The notes: generated from the letters alone by a model not told the origin. 64,000 bases of DNA from Sphingomonas koreensis (GCF_002797435.1 NZ_PGEN01000001.1:2230501-2294500), one strand, 5' to 3'; counted from the stretch's first letter, positions 47,029-56,361 are shown. Translations and numbers: made by a program.

Positions 47029-48131
47029 AGCCGCTGGCGGGCATCAAGGTCGTCGAGCTGGCTCGGATTCTGGCCGGACCGTGGTGCGGGCAGTTGCTCG
47101 CCGATCTGGGTGCCGAGGTCGTGAAGATCGAACGGCCCGGCGCCGGCGACGACACGCGGCACTGGGGTCCGCCCTTCCTGCACGACGCCGAGGGCAACGA
47201 CCGAGACGCCGCCTATTATCACGCGGCCAATCGTGGGAAGACAGCGCGCTTCATCGATATCGCGACCCCCGAGGGGCAGGCCGAAGTGCGCGCGCTCGTC
47301 GCGCGGGCCGATGTGGTGATCGAGAATTACAAGGTCGGCGGGCTGGTGAAATACGGCCTTGATCACCAGAGCCTGTTGGCGGTCAATCCGCGCCTCATCA
47401 CCTGTTCGATCACCGGATTCGGGCAGACCGGCCCCTACGCCCATCGCGCCGGATATGATTTCATCATCCAGGGGATGGGTGGAATCATGTCGCTGACCGG
47501 CGAGCCCGATGGCCCGCCGCAAAAGGCGGGGATTGCCTATGCCGACATTTTCACCGGGGTCTATTCTGCGGTGGCGATCCTGGCAGCGTTGCGGCAACGC
47601 GACGAGAATGGAGAGGGCGCCCATATCGACATGGCACTGCTCGACACGCAGGTCGCGGTGCTGGCCAATCAGGCGCTGAACTGGATGGCGTCCGGCAAGG
47701 TGCCGCACCGAATGGGCAACGGCCACGCCAACCTCGCCCCTTATCAGGCGTTCACCGCCAGCGACGGTGACCTGATCATCGCGGTGGGCAATGATGGCCA
47801 GTTCGCCAAGCTTTGTACGGTGCTTGGGCTCGACCTGCACAACAATCCCGATTTCGCGACCAATCCGGCACGGGTGCGCAACCGGGCGCGGCTGATCGCG
47901 CCGATCCAGGCGGCGGTGGCGGGCTGGACCAAACAGGCACTGTCCGACGCACTTGAGGCGCAGGGCGTGCCTGCCGGGCCAATCAACGATATCGGCGAGG
48001 TGTTCGCCGACCCGCAGGTGGTGGCGCGCGGCATGCAGATCGCCGCGGGCGGACTGCCTGGTGTCGCCAGCCCGATCGTGATCGACGGCGAACGGATGGT
48101 CTCGGGCCAGCCTAGCCCGGCGCGGGCCTGA
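47025..48131 (+). CDS. CoA transferase, CaiB/BaiF family (type III)
   Basis: A 368-aa class III CoA transferase. It begins MKPLAGIKVVELARILAGPW, has AEVVKIERPGAGDDTRHWGP, the catalytic Asp in GIAYADIFTGVYSAVAIL and the later AQGVPAGPINDIGEVFADPQV. Directly coupled to gcdH-GNAT, it is a good candidate for glutarate:CoA transferase (SUGCT-like), which would supply glutaryl-CoA to the dehydrogenase. This function is inference from neighbours. It overlaps the GNAT gene by four bases. Confidence 0.9.
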   Translation: MKPLAGIKVVELARILAGPWCGQLLADLGAEVVKIERPGAGDDTRHWGPPFLHDAEGNDRDAAYYHAANRGKTARFIDIATPEGQAEVRALVARADVVIENYKVGGLVKYGLDHQSLLAVNPRLITCSITGFGQTGPYAHRAGYDFIIQGMGGIMSLTGEPDGPPQKAGIAYADIFTGVYSAVAILAALRQRDENGEGAHIDMALLDTQVAVLANQALNWMASGKVPHRMGNGHANLAPYQAFTASDGDLIIAVGNDGQFAKLCTVLGLDLHNNPDFATNPARVRNRARLIAPIQAAVAGWTKQALSDALEAQGVPAGPINDIGEVFADPQVVARGMQIAAGGLPGVASPIVIDGERMVSGQPSPARA

Positions 48132-48232
48132 GGGCCAAAGTTCTCGAAGTTCAAACTGTCACGCGTACGCGAGCTGGTTGGCGAAACCGTTTCAAAGAGC
48201 GGGAATCAAGCTGCCCGCCCGAATCCGACATT

Positions 48233-49042
48233 TCAAGCAGTGCGTTCGATCAGCGCCTTTGCTGCGGTTGGTGCACGGACCTTGCCCCCGTGGATGAAGA
48301 AGATGAAGGTCTCGCGCGGCTGCGCAGGCGGAACGCCGGCTTCGACATAGGGCAGGTCCTCAGGCGTGCCGCCCGCCGCCCATAGCTTCGCCGTATCCGC
48401 CCAGCGATCGATATCACCCTCCGGATAGCAGAGAGGATTGTCGTCCTCGCCCTTCTCCAGCCGGGCGTAGACGAAGTCGCCGGTGATATCGGCGATCGCG
48501 GGATAGTCTGGCGAATCGGCGAAGACGATGGCGGCGCCAGCATCGCGGCACATAGCCACGAACTCCGGCACGTGGAAGCTGTCGTGCCGCACCTGGATCG
48601 CGTGGCGCAGCTTCACCCCGTCATGGCTGTGGGGGAGCAATTTCAGAAAGGCGCCAAAATCGTCGGCGTCGAACTTCTTGGTGGCCATGAACTGCCACAG
48701 GATCGGGCCGAGCTTGTCGCCCAGTTCGACGATCCCCTGTCCCACGAACTTGGCGACCGATTCGCCCGCCTCCGCCAGCACCTTCCTGTTGGTGCAGAAA
48801 CGCGACGCCTTGACCGCGAAGACGAAGCCGTCAGGCACCGTCGCGGCCCAGCCGGCAAAGGTCGCGGGCTTGAACCCCGAATAATAGGTGCCGTTGATCT
48901 CGATCGCGGTCAGCTGGCGGCTGGCGTACTCCAGCTCTTTCTTCTGGCTGAGACCTTCCGGATAAAAGGTCCCGCGCCAGGGTTCGAAGGTCCAGCCGCC
49001 GATGCCGATTCGGATGGGTGCCCGATTCTGATTGCTTGTCAT
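48233..49042 (-). CDS. DUF72 domain protein
   Basis: A 269-aa TIM-barrel-like DUF72 protein. It shows IRIGIGGWTFEPWRGTFYPE, KELEYASRQLTAIEINGTYY, FVFAVKASRFCTNRKVL, and further on RHDSFHVPEFVAMCRD and YARLEKGEDDNPLCY, all conserved in the family. It is stand-alone on the minus strand. The biochemical role of DUF72 proteins is not established; no link to the neighbours is visible. Confidence 0.85.
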   Translation of the reverse strand: MTSNQNRAPIRIGIGGWTFEPWRGTFYPEGLSQKKELEYASRQLTAIEINGTYYSGFKPATFAGWAATVPDGFVFAVKASRFCTNRKVLAEAGESVAKFVGQGIVELGDKLGPILWQFMATKKFDADDFGAFLKLLPHSHDGVKLRHAIQVRHDSFHVPEFVAMCRDAGAAIVFADSPDYPAIADITGDFVYARLEKGEDDNPLCYPEGDIDRWADTAKLWAAGGTPEDLPYVEAGVPPAQPRETFIFFIHGGKVRAPTAAKALIERTA

Positions 49043-49077
49043 GAAGCCGAGACTAGCGCGGCCGCGACACGCTCACA

Positions 49078-49542
49078 TCACGAAATGCGCGTCCAAACCT
49101 GCTGCTTGCAGATAAGACCGGCGAGAACGCAGCCCTTGCCGATCATCGAATCGCCCTTGATCTCCATATGGCCGGAGAAGGTGCGGTTCATGTCGGGCAC
49201 GAAGACATGGCCCTTATATTCACCGGGGGCGACACGCTTGAAGTTGCGGAACAAATTGGTGCCGACAAGCTGATCGGTGCCGCCGCGGCGAGCATCTGCC
49301 TTCGCCTTGTCGCTCGCCCAAGTGACGATGCCGCACATGCGATCTTGCCCGCAGGGACTGAAGCGGATGCGGACGCTGTCCTTGGGATTGCGCCATTCGC
49401 TCGCAGCCCCGGGCACCCTGCCGCCGCCGTTCCCGGCGCCAGCCTGCGCAGCGAGCGGCGTCGCAATCATCATCGTGCCGGCGAATGCGGCGATCCAGCG
49501 AAGCGGACGCGAAGTGCGCCGCACCTGTTCCTTGCTCTGCAT
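49078..49542 (-). CDS. DUF2147 secreted protein
   Basis: A 154-aa protein with a signal peptide (about 1-33, ending PLAAQA), then the DUF2147 core: ASEWRNPKDSVRIRFSPCGQ, CGIVTWASDKAKADARRGG, NLFRNFKRVAPGEYKGHVF and PDMNRTFSGHMEIKGDSM. Four cysteines (Cys-in-SPCGQ, MCGIV, KGCVL, LICKQ) might form disulfides in the periplasm. It has a strong ribosome binding site (AGGAGG before the ATG at 49542). The function of DUF2147 is unknown. Confidence 0.82.
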   Translation of the reverse strand: MQSKEQVRRTSRPLRWIAAFAGTMMIATPLAAQAGAGNGGGRVPGAASEWRNPKDSVRIRFSPCGQDRMCGIVTWASDKAKADARRGGTDQLVGTNLFRNFKRVAPGEYKGHVFVPDMNRTFSGHMEIKGDSMIGKGCVLAGLICKQQVWTRIS

Positions 49543-49635
49543 GGATGAACCTCCTTTACCTCCATCCCGAACGGGACGTTCGTCTGGAGGGTCAGATAGG
49601 CAGGGGGCCGGGCCGGAAAAGGGCGGGAAAGGGGC

Positions 49636-49663
49636 TATTTCTGAAACGCTCGGTTCAGAAATA
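49636..49663. promoter_or_regulatory. Perfect inverted repeat, candidate operator or hairpin
   Basis: TATTTCTGAA at 49636-49645 and TTCAGAAATA at 49654-49663 form perfect 10-bp arms around an 8-base spacer, AT-rich compared with its surroundings. It lies 94 bases upstream of the DUF2147 start. It could be a repressor site or the stem of a small RNA hairpin. In the 290 bases between DUF2147 and tRNA-Gly, I see nothing else of note. Confidence 0.5.
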
Positions 49664-49832
49664 AGGCAGGTTCGGCGTTACCCGTCACCCTCTTTGAGCA
49701 ACTGCCGCGCCCCTCGGTCATCGGCGTTGCGACCAGCGGCAAGAGTCGACTGAGGCAGACAAGCCACATCGGGCGACGCCGGCAGGCATATTGGAAGGAT
49801 CGTATCGACCACCGCTCAATCGCGGGTCGTCC

Positions 49833-49907
49833 TGGAGCGGGCGAAGGGATTCGAACCCTCGACCCCAACCTTGGCAAGGTTGTGCTCTACCCCTGAGCTA
49901 CGCCCGC
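49833..49907 (-). tRNA. tRNA-Gly (GCC anticodon)
   Basis: A complete cloverleaf on the minus strand. Acceptor stem GCGGGCG pairs with CGCCCGC and is followed by the discriminator T and encoded CCA. The D-arm has AGCTCAGGGGTAGAGC, the anticodon arm AACCTTGCCAAGGTT with anticodon GCC and the T-arm GAGGGTTCGAATCCCTT. It reads GGC and GGT glycine codons. Confidence 0.97.
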
Positions 49908-50099
49908 TCTCTGGCGCTTGGTGCCCGCTCGAAAGACCGAGGGGGCGGGGCAAGGTGGCGGCCTCTAGCAGCGGGTTTCGGGGTCCGCAAGCCCCCAATC
50001 ACGCCTTTTCCAACTTCCATATGGTTTCGGCGAAAAGGGTTGGCCAGCGCGCCGCCAGCGCCCACATAGGGCGCCGGTTTTCGAGACAAGGGATTCGCC

Positions 50100-51011
50100 G
50101 TGGCCACGCTGGGACTTTCCGCCGCCGACAAGGATGCCGTCGAGGCGTTCCGCAAGGACATTGTCGAGCCTTCGATGACAAAGCTGGTCATCCTCGATTT
50201 CTGGGCGGAGTGGTGCGGGCCGTGCAAGGCGCTGGCGCCGGTGCTGGAAAAGGTCGCCGCCGACTATGCCGACAAGGGCGTGATCCTCGCCAAGATCGAC
50301 GTCGATGCGAACCAGTTCATTGCCGCGCAGTTCCAGGTGCGGTCGATCCCGACCGTCTATGCAATGTTCCAGGGCCAGCTGGTCGCGGACCTCACCAACG
50401 CCCGTACCGAGACTCAGCTGCGCGCCAATCTCGACCAGATCCTTCGTCAGATCCCCGTCGAGAGCGATCTTGCCGCTCAAGAGGCGGAGCTCGAGCCGCT
50501 GCTGGCGATGGCCGCCGAGATACTGGCCAATGGCGAGCACGAACGGGCACTGGTGGTCTATGACCAGATCGGCGAGATGGCACCCGAGCATCCGCAGGTT
50601 GCGGCGGGACGCGCGCAGGCGCTGATCGCGCTCGGCCGGCTCGATGAAGCGCAGGCTGCGCTCGACGTGCTGCCCGACGATGCCGCCAAGACCGCCGAGG
50701 TTGAACGCGCACAGGCAGCGTTGATGCTGGCGCGTGAAGCGCCTGCCGACGACGAACTCGCCGCGATTCGCGCGCGGGCGGCAGAGAATCCGGCCGATAT
50801 GGGCGCGCGCTACGAGCTGGCCGGCGCGCAGATGGCGGCGAACGACCGCGACGGCGCGGCCGAGACGCTGCTGGCGATGATCGCCGAGGACCGCGAGTGG
50901 AACGAGAGCGCCGCCCGCGCACGCCTGCTCAAGCTGTTCGAGGCGGTGGGGCTGGAGGATCCGTGGGTTTCGGCCCAGCGCCGCAAGCTTTCCGCCATCC
51001 TGTTCGGATGA
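50100..51011 (+). CDS. cnoX: Thioredoxin-TPR co-chaperone CnoX/YbbN
   Basis: A 303-aa protein made of an N-terminal thioredoxin domain with an active WCGPCK (Cys39, Cys42) and C-terminal TPR repeats (about 130-300), with AAEILANGEHERALVVYDQI and RAQALIALGRLDEAQAAL. It belongs to the YbbN/CnoX group, which holds and hands substrates to GroEL/DnaK. The intact CxxC differs from E. coli CnoX (SxxC) and is common in alphaproteobacteria. It starts with GTG 50100. The LON-domain gene overlaps by four bases. Confidence 0.9.
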   Translation: MATLGLSAADKDAVEAFRKDIVEPSMTKLVILDFWAEWCGPCKALAPVLEKVAADYADKGVILAKIDVDANQFIAAQFQVRSIPTVYAMFQGQLVADLTNARTETQLRANLDQILRQIPVESDLAAQEAELEPLLAMAAEILANGEHERALVVYDQIGEMAPEHPQVAAGRAQALIALGRLDEAQAALDVLPDDAAKTAEVERAQAALMLAREAPADDELAAIRARAAENPADMGARYELAGAQMAANDRDGAAETLLAMIAEDREWNESAARARLLKLFEAVGLEDPWVSAQRRKLSAILFG

Positions 51012-51631
51012 CGACGACGCGTCTGTCCGTCTTTCCGCTGGCGGGGGCGCTGCTGTTCCCGCGGATGCAGTTGCCGCTGCATATCTTCGAACCGCGCTAT
51101 CGCGCCATGGTGACCGATTCGCTGGCGCGCGACCGGCGGATCGGGATGATCCAGCCGCGCCCGGGCTTTCGCGAGGCCAAAGGCGAGCCGGTGCCGCTGT
51201 TCGAGATCGGCTGTGTCGGCCGAATCGCCGAAGTCGAGGCGCTGAACGACGGCAAGTTCGACATCGTCCTGGAGGGATTGTCGCGGTTTCGCTTGGTGCG
51301 CGAGCTGGAGGTGACGACGCCGTTCCGCCAGATCGAGGCGGAGCTGATCGCCGATCCGCAAGACGAGGTGCTGGGGATGGGCGAGCGCGCGTCGCTCGAG
51401 CTCGAATCGCGCCGCTTCGCCGAGCGGCAGGGCTATGCGATCGACTGGAGCGCGGTGTCGCGGCTCGACGACGAGGCGCTGGTCAACGGCATCGCCCAGA
51501 TCGCGCCGTTCGACCCGGCGGCGAAACAGGCGCTGCTGGAGGCGAGCAGCCTGAGCGATCGCGCCGAGCTGACGGTGCAGCTGATGCAGTTCTTCGGCCG
51601 CCACGACAGCGACGAGGGGACGTTGCAGTAG
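51008..51631 (+). CDS. LON substrate-binding domain protein
   Basis: A 207-aa protein made of the LON N-terminal domain alone (no ATPase or protease part). It has RLSVFPLAGALLFPRMQLPLHIFEPRYR (first 20 residues of this start it), GCVGRIAEVEALNDGKFDIVLEG-like segment, and RFRLVRELEV. ATG 51008 overlaps the cnoX stop (ATGA), so translation is coupled. Pairing of cnoX with such a protein hints at a shared role in handling unfolded proteins, but this is inference. Confidence 0.85.
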   Translation: MTTTRLSVFPLAGALLFPRMQLPLHIFEPRYRAMVTDSLARDRRIGMIQPRPGFREAKGEPVPLFEIGCVGRIAEVEALNDGKFDIVLEGLSRFRLVRELEVTTPFRQIEAELIADPQDEVLGMGERASLELESRRFAERQGYAIDWSAVSRLDDEALVNGIAQIAPFDPAAKQALLEASSLSDRAELTVQLMQFFGRHDSDEGTLQ

Positions 51632-51632
51632 G

Positions 51633-52850
51633 TTAGGCCATTTCCCCGTGCAGCAGCCGGGGCGTCGCGCCCGATTCGCCACGCGCTTCGGCCATGAACC
51701 AGTTCTTGAGCGCGGGGACCTTATCCACCGCCGACAGGCCGAAGCGGCGCGCGGCATGGGCGGTTTTTCCGGGAATGCCGAACAGATGCGTCAACGCGTC
51801 GGTTGCGACACTGACCATGAAGGTGTCGAGGCTGCGCCAGCGCTGGTAGCGCGCGAGCAGCTGGGGATCGCCCATGTCGAGGCCGAGCCGCTTACCCTCG
51901 ACCAGCACCTCGACCAGGGCGGCGACGTCGCGGAAGCCGACATTGACGCCCTGTCCCGCAATCGGGTGGATGCCGTGCGCGGCGTCGCCGACCAAAGCAA
52001 GGCGATCGGCGGTGATCGTTGCCGCATGGTGAAAGCCGAGCGGGTGGCTGAAGCGGGGGCCGAGCGGGCCTAGCTTGCCCAGGAATCCACCCATTTTCTT
52101 TTCCGCCTCGGCGAGGAAACCGCGTTCGGAGAGCTTCATCATTCCCGCTTCCTCGTGCCGTTTCACCGACCATACGATCGCCGACCGATGCCCTTGTTCG
52201 TCATCGACCAAGGGCAGGATCGCGAACGGGCCCTGGGGATAGAAGATCTCGAACGCCGTATTCTCGTGGCTGTACTCGTGGTGGAGCGAGGTCACGATGG
52301 CGGAATGATCATAGGTCCAGCGGGCGACGTTGAGGTGCGCGGCGTCGCGGGTGGGCGAGTTGCGCCCCTCGGCGCCGATCAGCAGCTGCGCGCTGACCGT
52401 TTCGCCGGTGCTGAGCGTCGCGGTCACCCGGTGCGCGCCACGTTCCACGTGAAGCGCGCGGGTCTGCATGCGGACATCGGCGCGCGGCGCTTCGCTGGCC
52501 GCCGCCATCAGCGCGGCGCGCAGATGGCGATTCTCGAACATCGTGCCGAGCGCGCCTTCGCCATCGAGCGGATCGAAGTCGAGCTTGCCCGGCTCCAGTC
52601 CGTCGCTGACCCGGATGCTCTGGATCGGGCAACCCTTGCCGGTCAGGCGATCAGCGACGCCGATCGCTTCGAGCATCCGCATCGGGGCGGCGGCGATGGC
52701 CGAAGCGCGGCCGTCATGCGCGGCGGCGAGTATCACCGCCGGGTCCGCGGGATCGATCACGATGCAGGAAATGCCATGGCGGTCGAGCGCGACGGCGAGC
52801 GCGCTCCCCACCAGTCCGCCGCCGAGGATGAGGAGGTCTGCCTGGGTCAT
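51633..52850 (-). CDS. UbiH/COQ6-type FAD monooxygenase
   Basis: A 405-aa flavin hydroxylase of ubiquinone biosynthesis. From ATG 52850 it begins MTQADLLILGGGLVGSALAV (FAD Rossmann motif), has the DGxxS-type HDGRASAIAAAP, the second FAD motif LVGDAAHGIHPIAGQGVNVG and the family's central GAEGRNSPTRDAAHL. It could be UbiH, UbiF or UbiI (or the broad UbiL/UbiM of alphaproteobacteria); sequence alone cannot tell which ring carbon is hydroxylated. It is divergent from ftsK. Confidence 0.86.
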   Translation of the reverse strand: MTQADLLILGGGLVGSALAVALDRHGISCIVIDPADPAVILAAAHDGRASAIAAAPMRMLEAIGVADRLTGKGCPIQSIRVSDGLEPGKLDFDPLDGEGALGTMFENRHLRAALMAAASEAPRADVRMQTRALHVERGAHRVTATLSTGETVSAQLLIGAEGRNSPTRDAAHLNVARWTYDHSAIVTSLHHEYSHENTAFEIFYPQGPFAILPLVDDEQGHRSAIVWSVKRHEEAGMMKLSERGFLAEAEKKMGGFLGKLGPLGPRFSHPLGFHHAATITADRLALVGDAAHGIHPIAGQGVNVGFRDVAALVEVLVEGKRLGLDMGDPQLLARYQRWRSLDTFMVSVATDALTHLFGIPGKTAHAARRFGLSAVDKVPALKNWFMAEARGESGATPRLLHGEMA

Positions 52851-52943
52851 ATGCGGCGAGTAGCCGAGCGGCTGCCTTGACGCCAGAGTCCGCAGGGTGG
52901 ATGAATCCGGCAAAGCGGGACTTTCGAGACATTTCCAGGAACA

Positions 52944-55256
52944 ATGATGGCGAGCCGGGTGCAGCCGATGCTGTGGCGTGACACGATGAAGGCAGGGGCG
53001 AAACGCAGCGGCGCGCTGATCGGTGCGATCGCGCTGTTCGTGCTGACCCTCGCCGCGGTGCTCGCGATCGGCACTTATACGGGAACCGATCCGTCGCTGA
53101 ACACCGCAGCGGGCGGGCCGGTGAAGAACCTGCTCGGAACGCCGGGCGCCTGGCTCGCCGATCTGCTGCTCGCGATCGGCGGCTTGCCCGTCGTCCTGCT
53201 CGCGCCCGTCGGCCTCATCGTCGCGACGCGGCTGTGGAAGGGCAATCCGGTCGGTGCCTGGGGACGGATGCTGGGCGGCGCCGCGCTGGGCGTCGCGCTG
53301 ATGGGCACGGCGTTCGCCTTCGTCTCCAGCCGATCCGTGCTCGACTGGGAGCTTCCGGGCAGCTGGGGCGGAATTGTCGGGCTTTCAGTCGCGAATCTGC
53401 TTCGCTGGGGACTGAATCTTGCCGGCGAGCCGGCGGTGGCCCTGTGGGGCGGGCGCGCGTTCGGGCTGATCGCCGGGGTCGCCGGCGTCGTCATCTGGGC
53501 GCGCAGCGTGCAGATCGAGGTGTCGCAGCTGCGTCTGCCGCGACGCGAGCGGGGCGGCACGGATGCGGGCGAAGCGGACGAGGGCATCGACGATACCGCC
53601 GACCTCTTCACCCCCGCGGCGGCGCCCAAGCCGCGCAAGATGGCGCTGCCCGACAACCGGCCCGGCCCGGTGATCGCCGATCCGGCACCGCCGCCCAGCC
53701 CGCCCAAGGCCAAGCCGGTTCAGACCAGCCTCGACTTCAAGGGCAGCTACAAGCTTCCGCCGCTCGACCTGCTCAAGCCCGCGCCCAAGAGCGGCAGCGC
53801 GGCGATCGACAAAGCGGGGCTCGAGCGCAACGCGCGGCTGCTGGAGAGCGTGCTCGACGATTTCCATGTGAAGGGCCAGATCGTCGAGGTACGGCCGGGT
53901 CCGGTCGTGACGATGTACGAACTGGAACCGGCGAGCGGGATCAAGGCGAGCCGCGTGATCCAGCTGGCCGACGATATCGCACGCAACATGTCGGCGGTAT
54001 CGGCGCGCGTCGCGACGATCCCCGGCCGCAGCGTGATCGGCATCGAGCTGCCCAACGCCAAGCGCGAGATGGTGAGCCTGCACGAACTGATCGGCAGCGA
54101 CAGTTTCGAGGATATGGGCGCGCAGCTGCCGATCGTGCTGGGCAAGAACATCGCCGGCGATCCGGTGATCGCGGACCTGGCGCCGATGCCTCACTTGCTT
54201 GTCGCCGGCACCACCGGTTCGGGCAAATCGGTCGGCCTCAACTGCATGATCCTGTCGCTGCTCTACCGGCTGACCCCAGACCAGTGCCGGATGATCATGA
54301 TCGATCCGAAGATGCTGGAACTCAGCATGTACAAGGACGTCCCGCACCTGCTCGCCGACGTGGTCACCGACCCGCCCAAGGCGGTGCGAGCGCTCAAATG
54401 GGCGGTGGAGCAGATGGAGGAGCGTTACCGGATGATGGCTTCGGTCAACGTTCGATCGCTTGGCAGCTTCAACGACAAGGTGCGCCAGGCGCTGGCCAAG
54501 GGGCAGAAGCTCGGCCGCAAGGTGCAGGTCGGATACGATCCCGAGACGCGCCAGCCGATGTACGAGGAAGAGACGCTCGAGCTCAATCCGCTGCCGCAGA
54601 TCGTGATCATCGTCGACGAGCTGGCCGACCTGATGATGACCGCAGGCAAGGAAGTCGAGTTCCTGATCCAGCGACTCGCGCAGAAGGCGCGGGCGGCGGG
54701 CATCCATTTGATCATGGCGACCCAGCGCCCATCGGTCGATGTCATCACCGGCGTGATCAAGGCGAACCTGCCGACGCGCATCAGCTTCCACGTCACGTCG
54801 AAGATCGATTCGCGCACGATCCTGGGCGAGCAGGGCGCCGAGCAGCTGCTGGGCAAGGGCGACATGCTCTACATGCCTGGCGGCAAGCAGATCGCGCGCG
54901 TCCACGGCCCGTTCGTCAGCGACGAGGAAGTGCAGGGGGTCGCCGATCACTGGCGCGCGCAAGGCGCACCCGACTACATTCAGGCCGTCACCGAGGAGCC
55001 CGAGGGCGAGGAGTTCGCGCTGGATGGCGCGCCCGATGGCGAGGACAGCCCCGAAGAGCAGCTCTATCGTCGCGCGGTGCAGCTGGTCGCGGAGAGTCAG
55101 AAAGCGTCGACGTCGTGGCTCCAGCGCCAGCTGCGCGTCGGGTACAACAGCGCCGCGCGCCTCATCGAGCGGATGGAGAAGGACGGCCTCGTCTCGCGCC
55201 CCGACCATGTCGGGCGGCGCGAGGTGCTGATGGATCAGGACGGGCGGCCGCTGTAG
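52944..55256 (+). CDS. ftsK: DNA translocase FtsK
   Basis: Division-septum DNA pump that moves the chromosome terminus and activates XerCD. The 770-aa product has four N-terminal membrane segments (about 23-190), a shorter Pro-rich linker than in E. coli (about 205-290), the beta-alpha motor with Walker A VAGTTGSGKSVGLN near 421, Walker B (IVIIVDELADLMMT), and a C-terminal gamma winged helix (about 705-770; LQRQLRVGYNSAARLIERME) that reads KOPS sequences. A second ATG (52947) is also possible as start. Confidence 0.95.
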   Translation: MMASRVQPMLWRDTMKAGAKRSGALIGAIALFVLTLAAVLAIGTYTGTDPSLNTAAGGPVKNLLGTPGAWLADLLLAIGGLPVVLLAPVGLIVATRLWKGNPVGAWGRMLGGAALGVALMGTAFAFVSSRSVLDWELPGSWGGIVGLSVANLLRWGLNLAGEPAVALWGGRAFGLIAGVAGVVIWARSVQIEVSQLRLPRRERGGTDAGEADEGIDDTADLFTPAAAPKPRKMALPDNRPGPVIADPAPPPSPPKAKPVQTSLDFKGSYKLPPLDLLKPAPKSGSAAIDKAGLERNARLLESVLDDFHVKGQIVEVRPGPVVTMYELEPASGIKASRVIQLADDIARNMSAVSARVATIPGRSVIGIELPNAKREMVSLHELIGSDSFEDMGAQLPIVLGKNIAGDPVIADLAPMPHLLVAGTTGSGKSVGLNCMILSLLYRLTPDQCRMIMIDPKMLELSMYKDVPHLLADVVTDPPKAVRALKWAVEQMEERYRMMASVNVRSLGSFNDKVRQALAKGQKLGRKVQVGYDPETRQPMYEEETLELNPLPQIVIIVDELADLMMTAGKEVEFLIQRLAQKARAAGIHLIMATQRPSVDVITGVIKANLPTRISFHVTSKIDSRTILGEQGAEQLLGKGDMLYMPGGKQIARVHGPFVSDEEVQGVADHWRAQGAPDYIQAVTEEPEGEEFALDGAPDGEDSPEEQLYRRAVQLVAESQKASTSWLQRQLRVGYNSAARLIERMEKDGLVSRPDHVGRREVLMDQDGRPL

Positions 55257-55278
55257 GTTTGGGTCAGCTGCGCCGACC

Positions 55279-55295
55279 GGCACCGGCCCGTTCCC
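55279..55295. repeat. Possible fragment of hairpin repeat family, copy E
   Basis: GGCACCGGCCCGTTCCC matches the outer left arm of copies A and B at 16 of 17 positions, without the second arm. It lies between convergent ftsK and the LysR gene. It may be the remnant of a full element or a chance match in a GC-rich genome. Confidence 0.35.
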
Positions 55296-55310
55296 TTTCG
55301 AGAGCGCCGC

Positions 55311-56198
55311 TCAGCTCTCCAGCTCGATCGTGCCGATCATCCAGTCGTGGAACAGCTTGACCGGGCGCTGCTCGAGCGCGCGCGGGCGACAGACGAACCA
55401 GTAGGAATAGGGGCTCTTCACCACCGGCTCGAACAGCGTCGCGATGCGCGGATCGTCCTCAGGCACCACGTGCGAATCGAGCATGAAGGCGATGCCGACG
55501 CCCTGCGCCGCCGCTTCGAGCAGCAGCGAGCCCGAATCGAACAGATCGACCGCGACCGGCTCGATCGCGGGCAGGCCGAGCGCGTCGCGCCAGATCTCGA
55601 AACTGTCGGCCATGTCGCGGTGGACCATCACCGTCATGCCATCGAGCTGCTCGGGCCGCGTGATCGCCTGCGGCCCTTCGACCAGATGCCGCGCGGCGAC
55701 CAGACGGATGCGGTTGCGATCGAGGCGGCGGCCGTAAAGCAGCGTGTCGATATCGCGCGCGAGGACGATCGCGGCATCGAGCCCGTCGCCGAGACGCGAC
55801 ATGCCATGCCCGCCGGTATCGATGTCGAGATGGAGCTGCGGATGCATCGCACGCAACGCACCCAGATGCGGGAGCAGTCGTTGCGTCGCAAACAACGCCG
55901 GCGTGCCGAGGCGAAGACGGAGCAATTCGACGCCGCTGGTCATCCCCTCGATCGCATCGCTCATCGAATCGAGCGCGGGCGCGATCAGGCCGAGCAGCCG
56001 CTCACCCTCCGCGTTGAGCTTCATCGCCTGGTGGCGCCGTTCGAACAACTGCTTGCCGATGAAACGCTCGAGCGCCTGAACCCGACGGCTGAGCGCTGGC
56101 GAGGAGAGCGCAAGCTCCTCCGCGGCGGCTTTGACCGAACCAAGCCGCGCGACCTGGACGAATGCCTCGATGGCAGTGAGGGGAGGGAGCCTTCGCAT
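55311..56198 (-). CDS. LysR-family transcriptional regulator, GcvA type
   Basis: A 295-aa LysR protein with the GcvA-subgroup start MRRLPPLTAIEAFVQVARLG, helix-turn-helix SVKAAAEELALSSPALSRRV and the effector domain (about 90-290) including RPVKLFHDWMIG near the end. It is divergent from the small-RNA/CDC48 region, with a long AT-richer intergenic stretch that carries a palindrome which could be its own operator. The target is not known. Confidence 0.88.
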   Translation of the reverse strand: MRRLPPLTAIEAFVQVARLGSVKAAAEELALSSPALSRRVQALERFIGKQLFERRHQAMKLNAEGERLLGLIAPALDSMSDAIEGMTSGVELLRLRLGTPALFATQRLLPHLGALRAMHPQLHLDIDTGGHGMSRLGDGLDAAIVLARDIDTLLYGRRLDRNRIRLVAARHLVEGPQAITRPEQLDGMTVMVHRDMADSFEIWRDALGLPAIEPVAVDLFDSGSLLLEAAAQGVGIAFMLDSHVVPEDDPRIATLFEPVVKSPYSYWFVCRPRALEQRPVKLFHDWMIGTIELES

Positions 56199-56293
56199 AG
56201 TTTTTTGTGTGGTGCAGCGTTTCCGTTTGCAACTTGTTATCGCGGTTACGACCCTGACAACGGTTACACTGGCACTAAACCGCGATTGTTACA

Positions 56294-56312
56294 GATTGCA
56301 GAAACTGCAATC
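56294..56312. promoter_or_regulatory. Palindrome, candidate LysR operator
   Basis: GATTGCAG and CTGCAATC flank AAA, a perfect 8-bp inverted repeat. It lies 96 bases upstream of the divergent LysR gene start and some 70 bases before the candidate small RNA. Upstream there is also CGGTTAC repeated twice (56242-56267 region). Symmetry and place fit a LysR-type binding site. Confidence 0.45.
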
Positions 56313-56361
56313 ACGATATAGCCTTTTCGCACTTGCACAATAATTCGCTGCACTGCACATA

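Noticed and set aside
53234..55360. 708-codon frame overlapping ftsK
   Set aside because: Its composition is dominated by Arg, Gly and Ala, as expected for an out-of-frame reading of GC-rich coding DNA; ftsK is the real gene.
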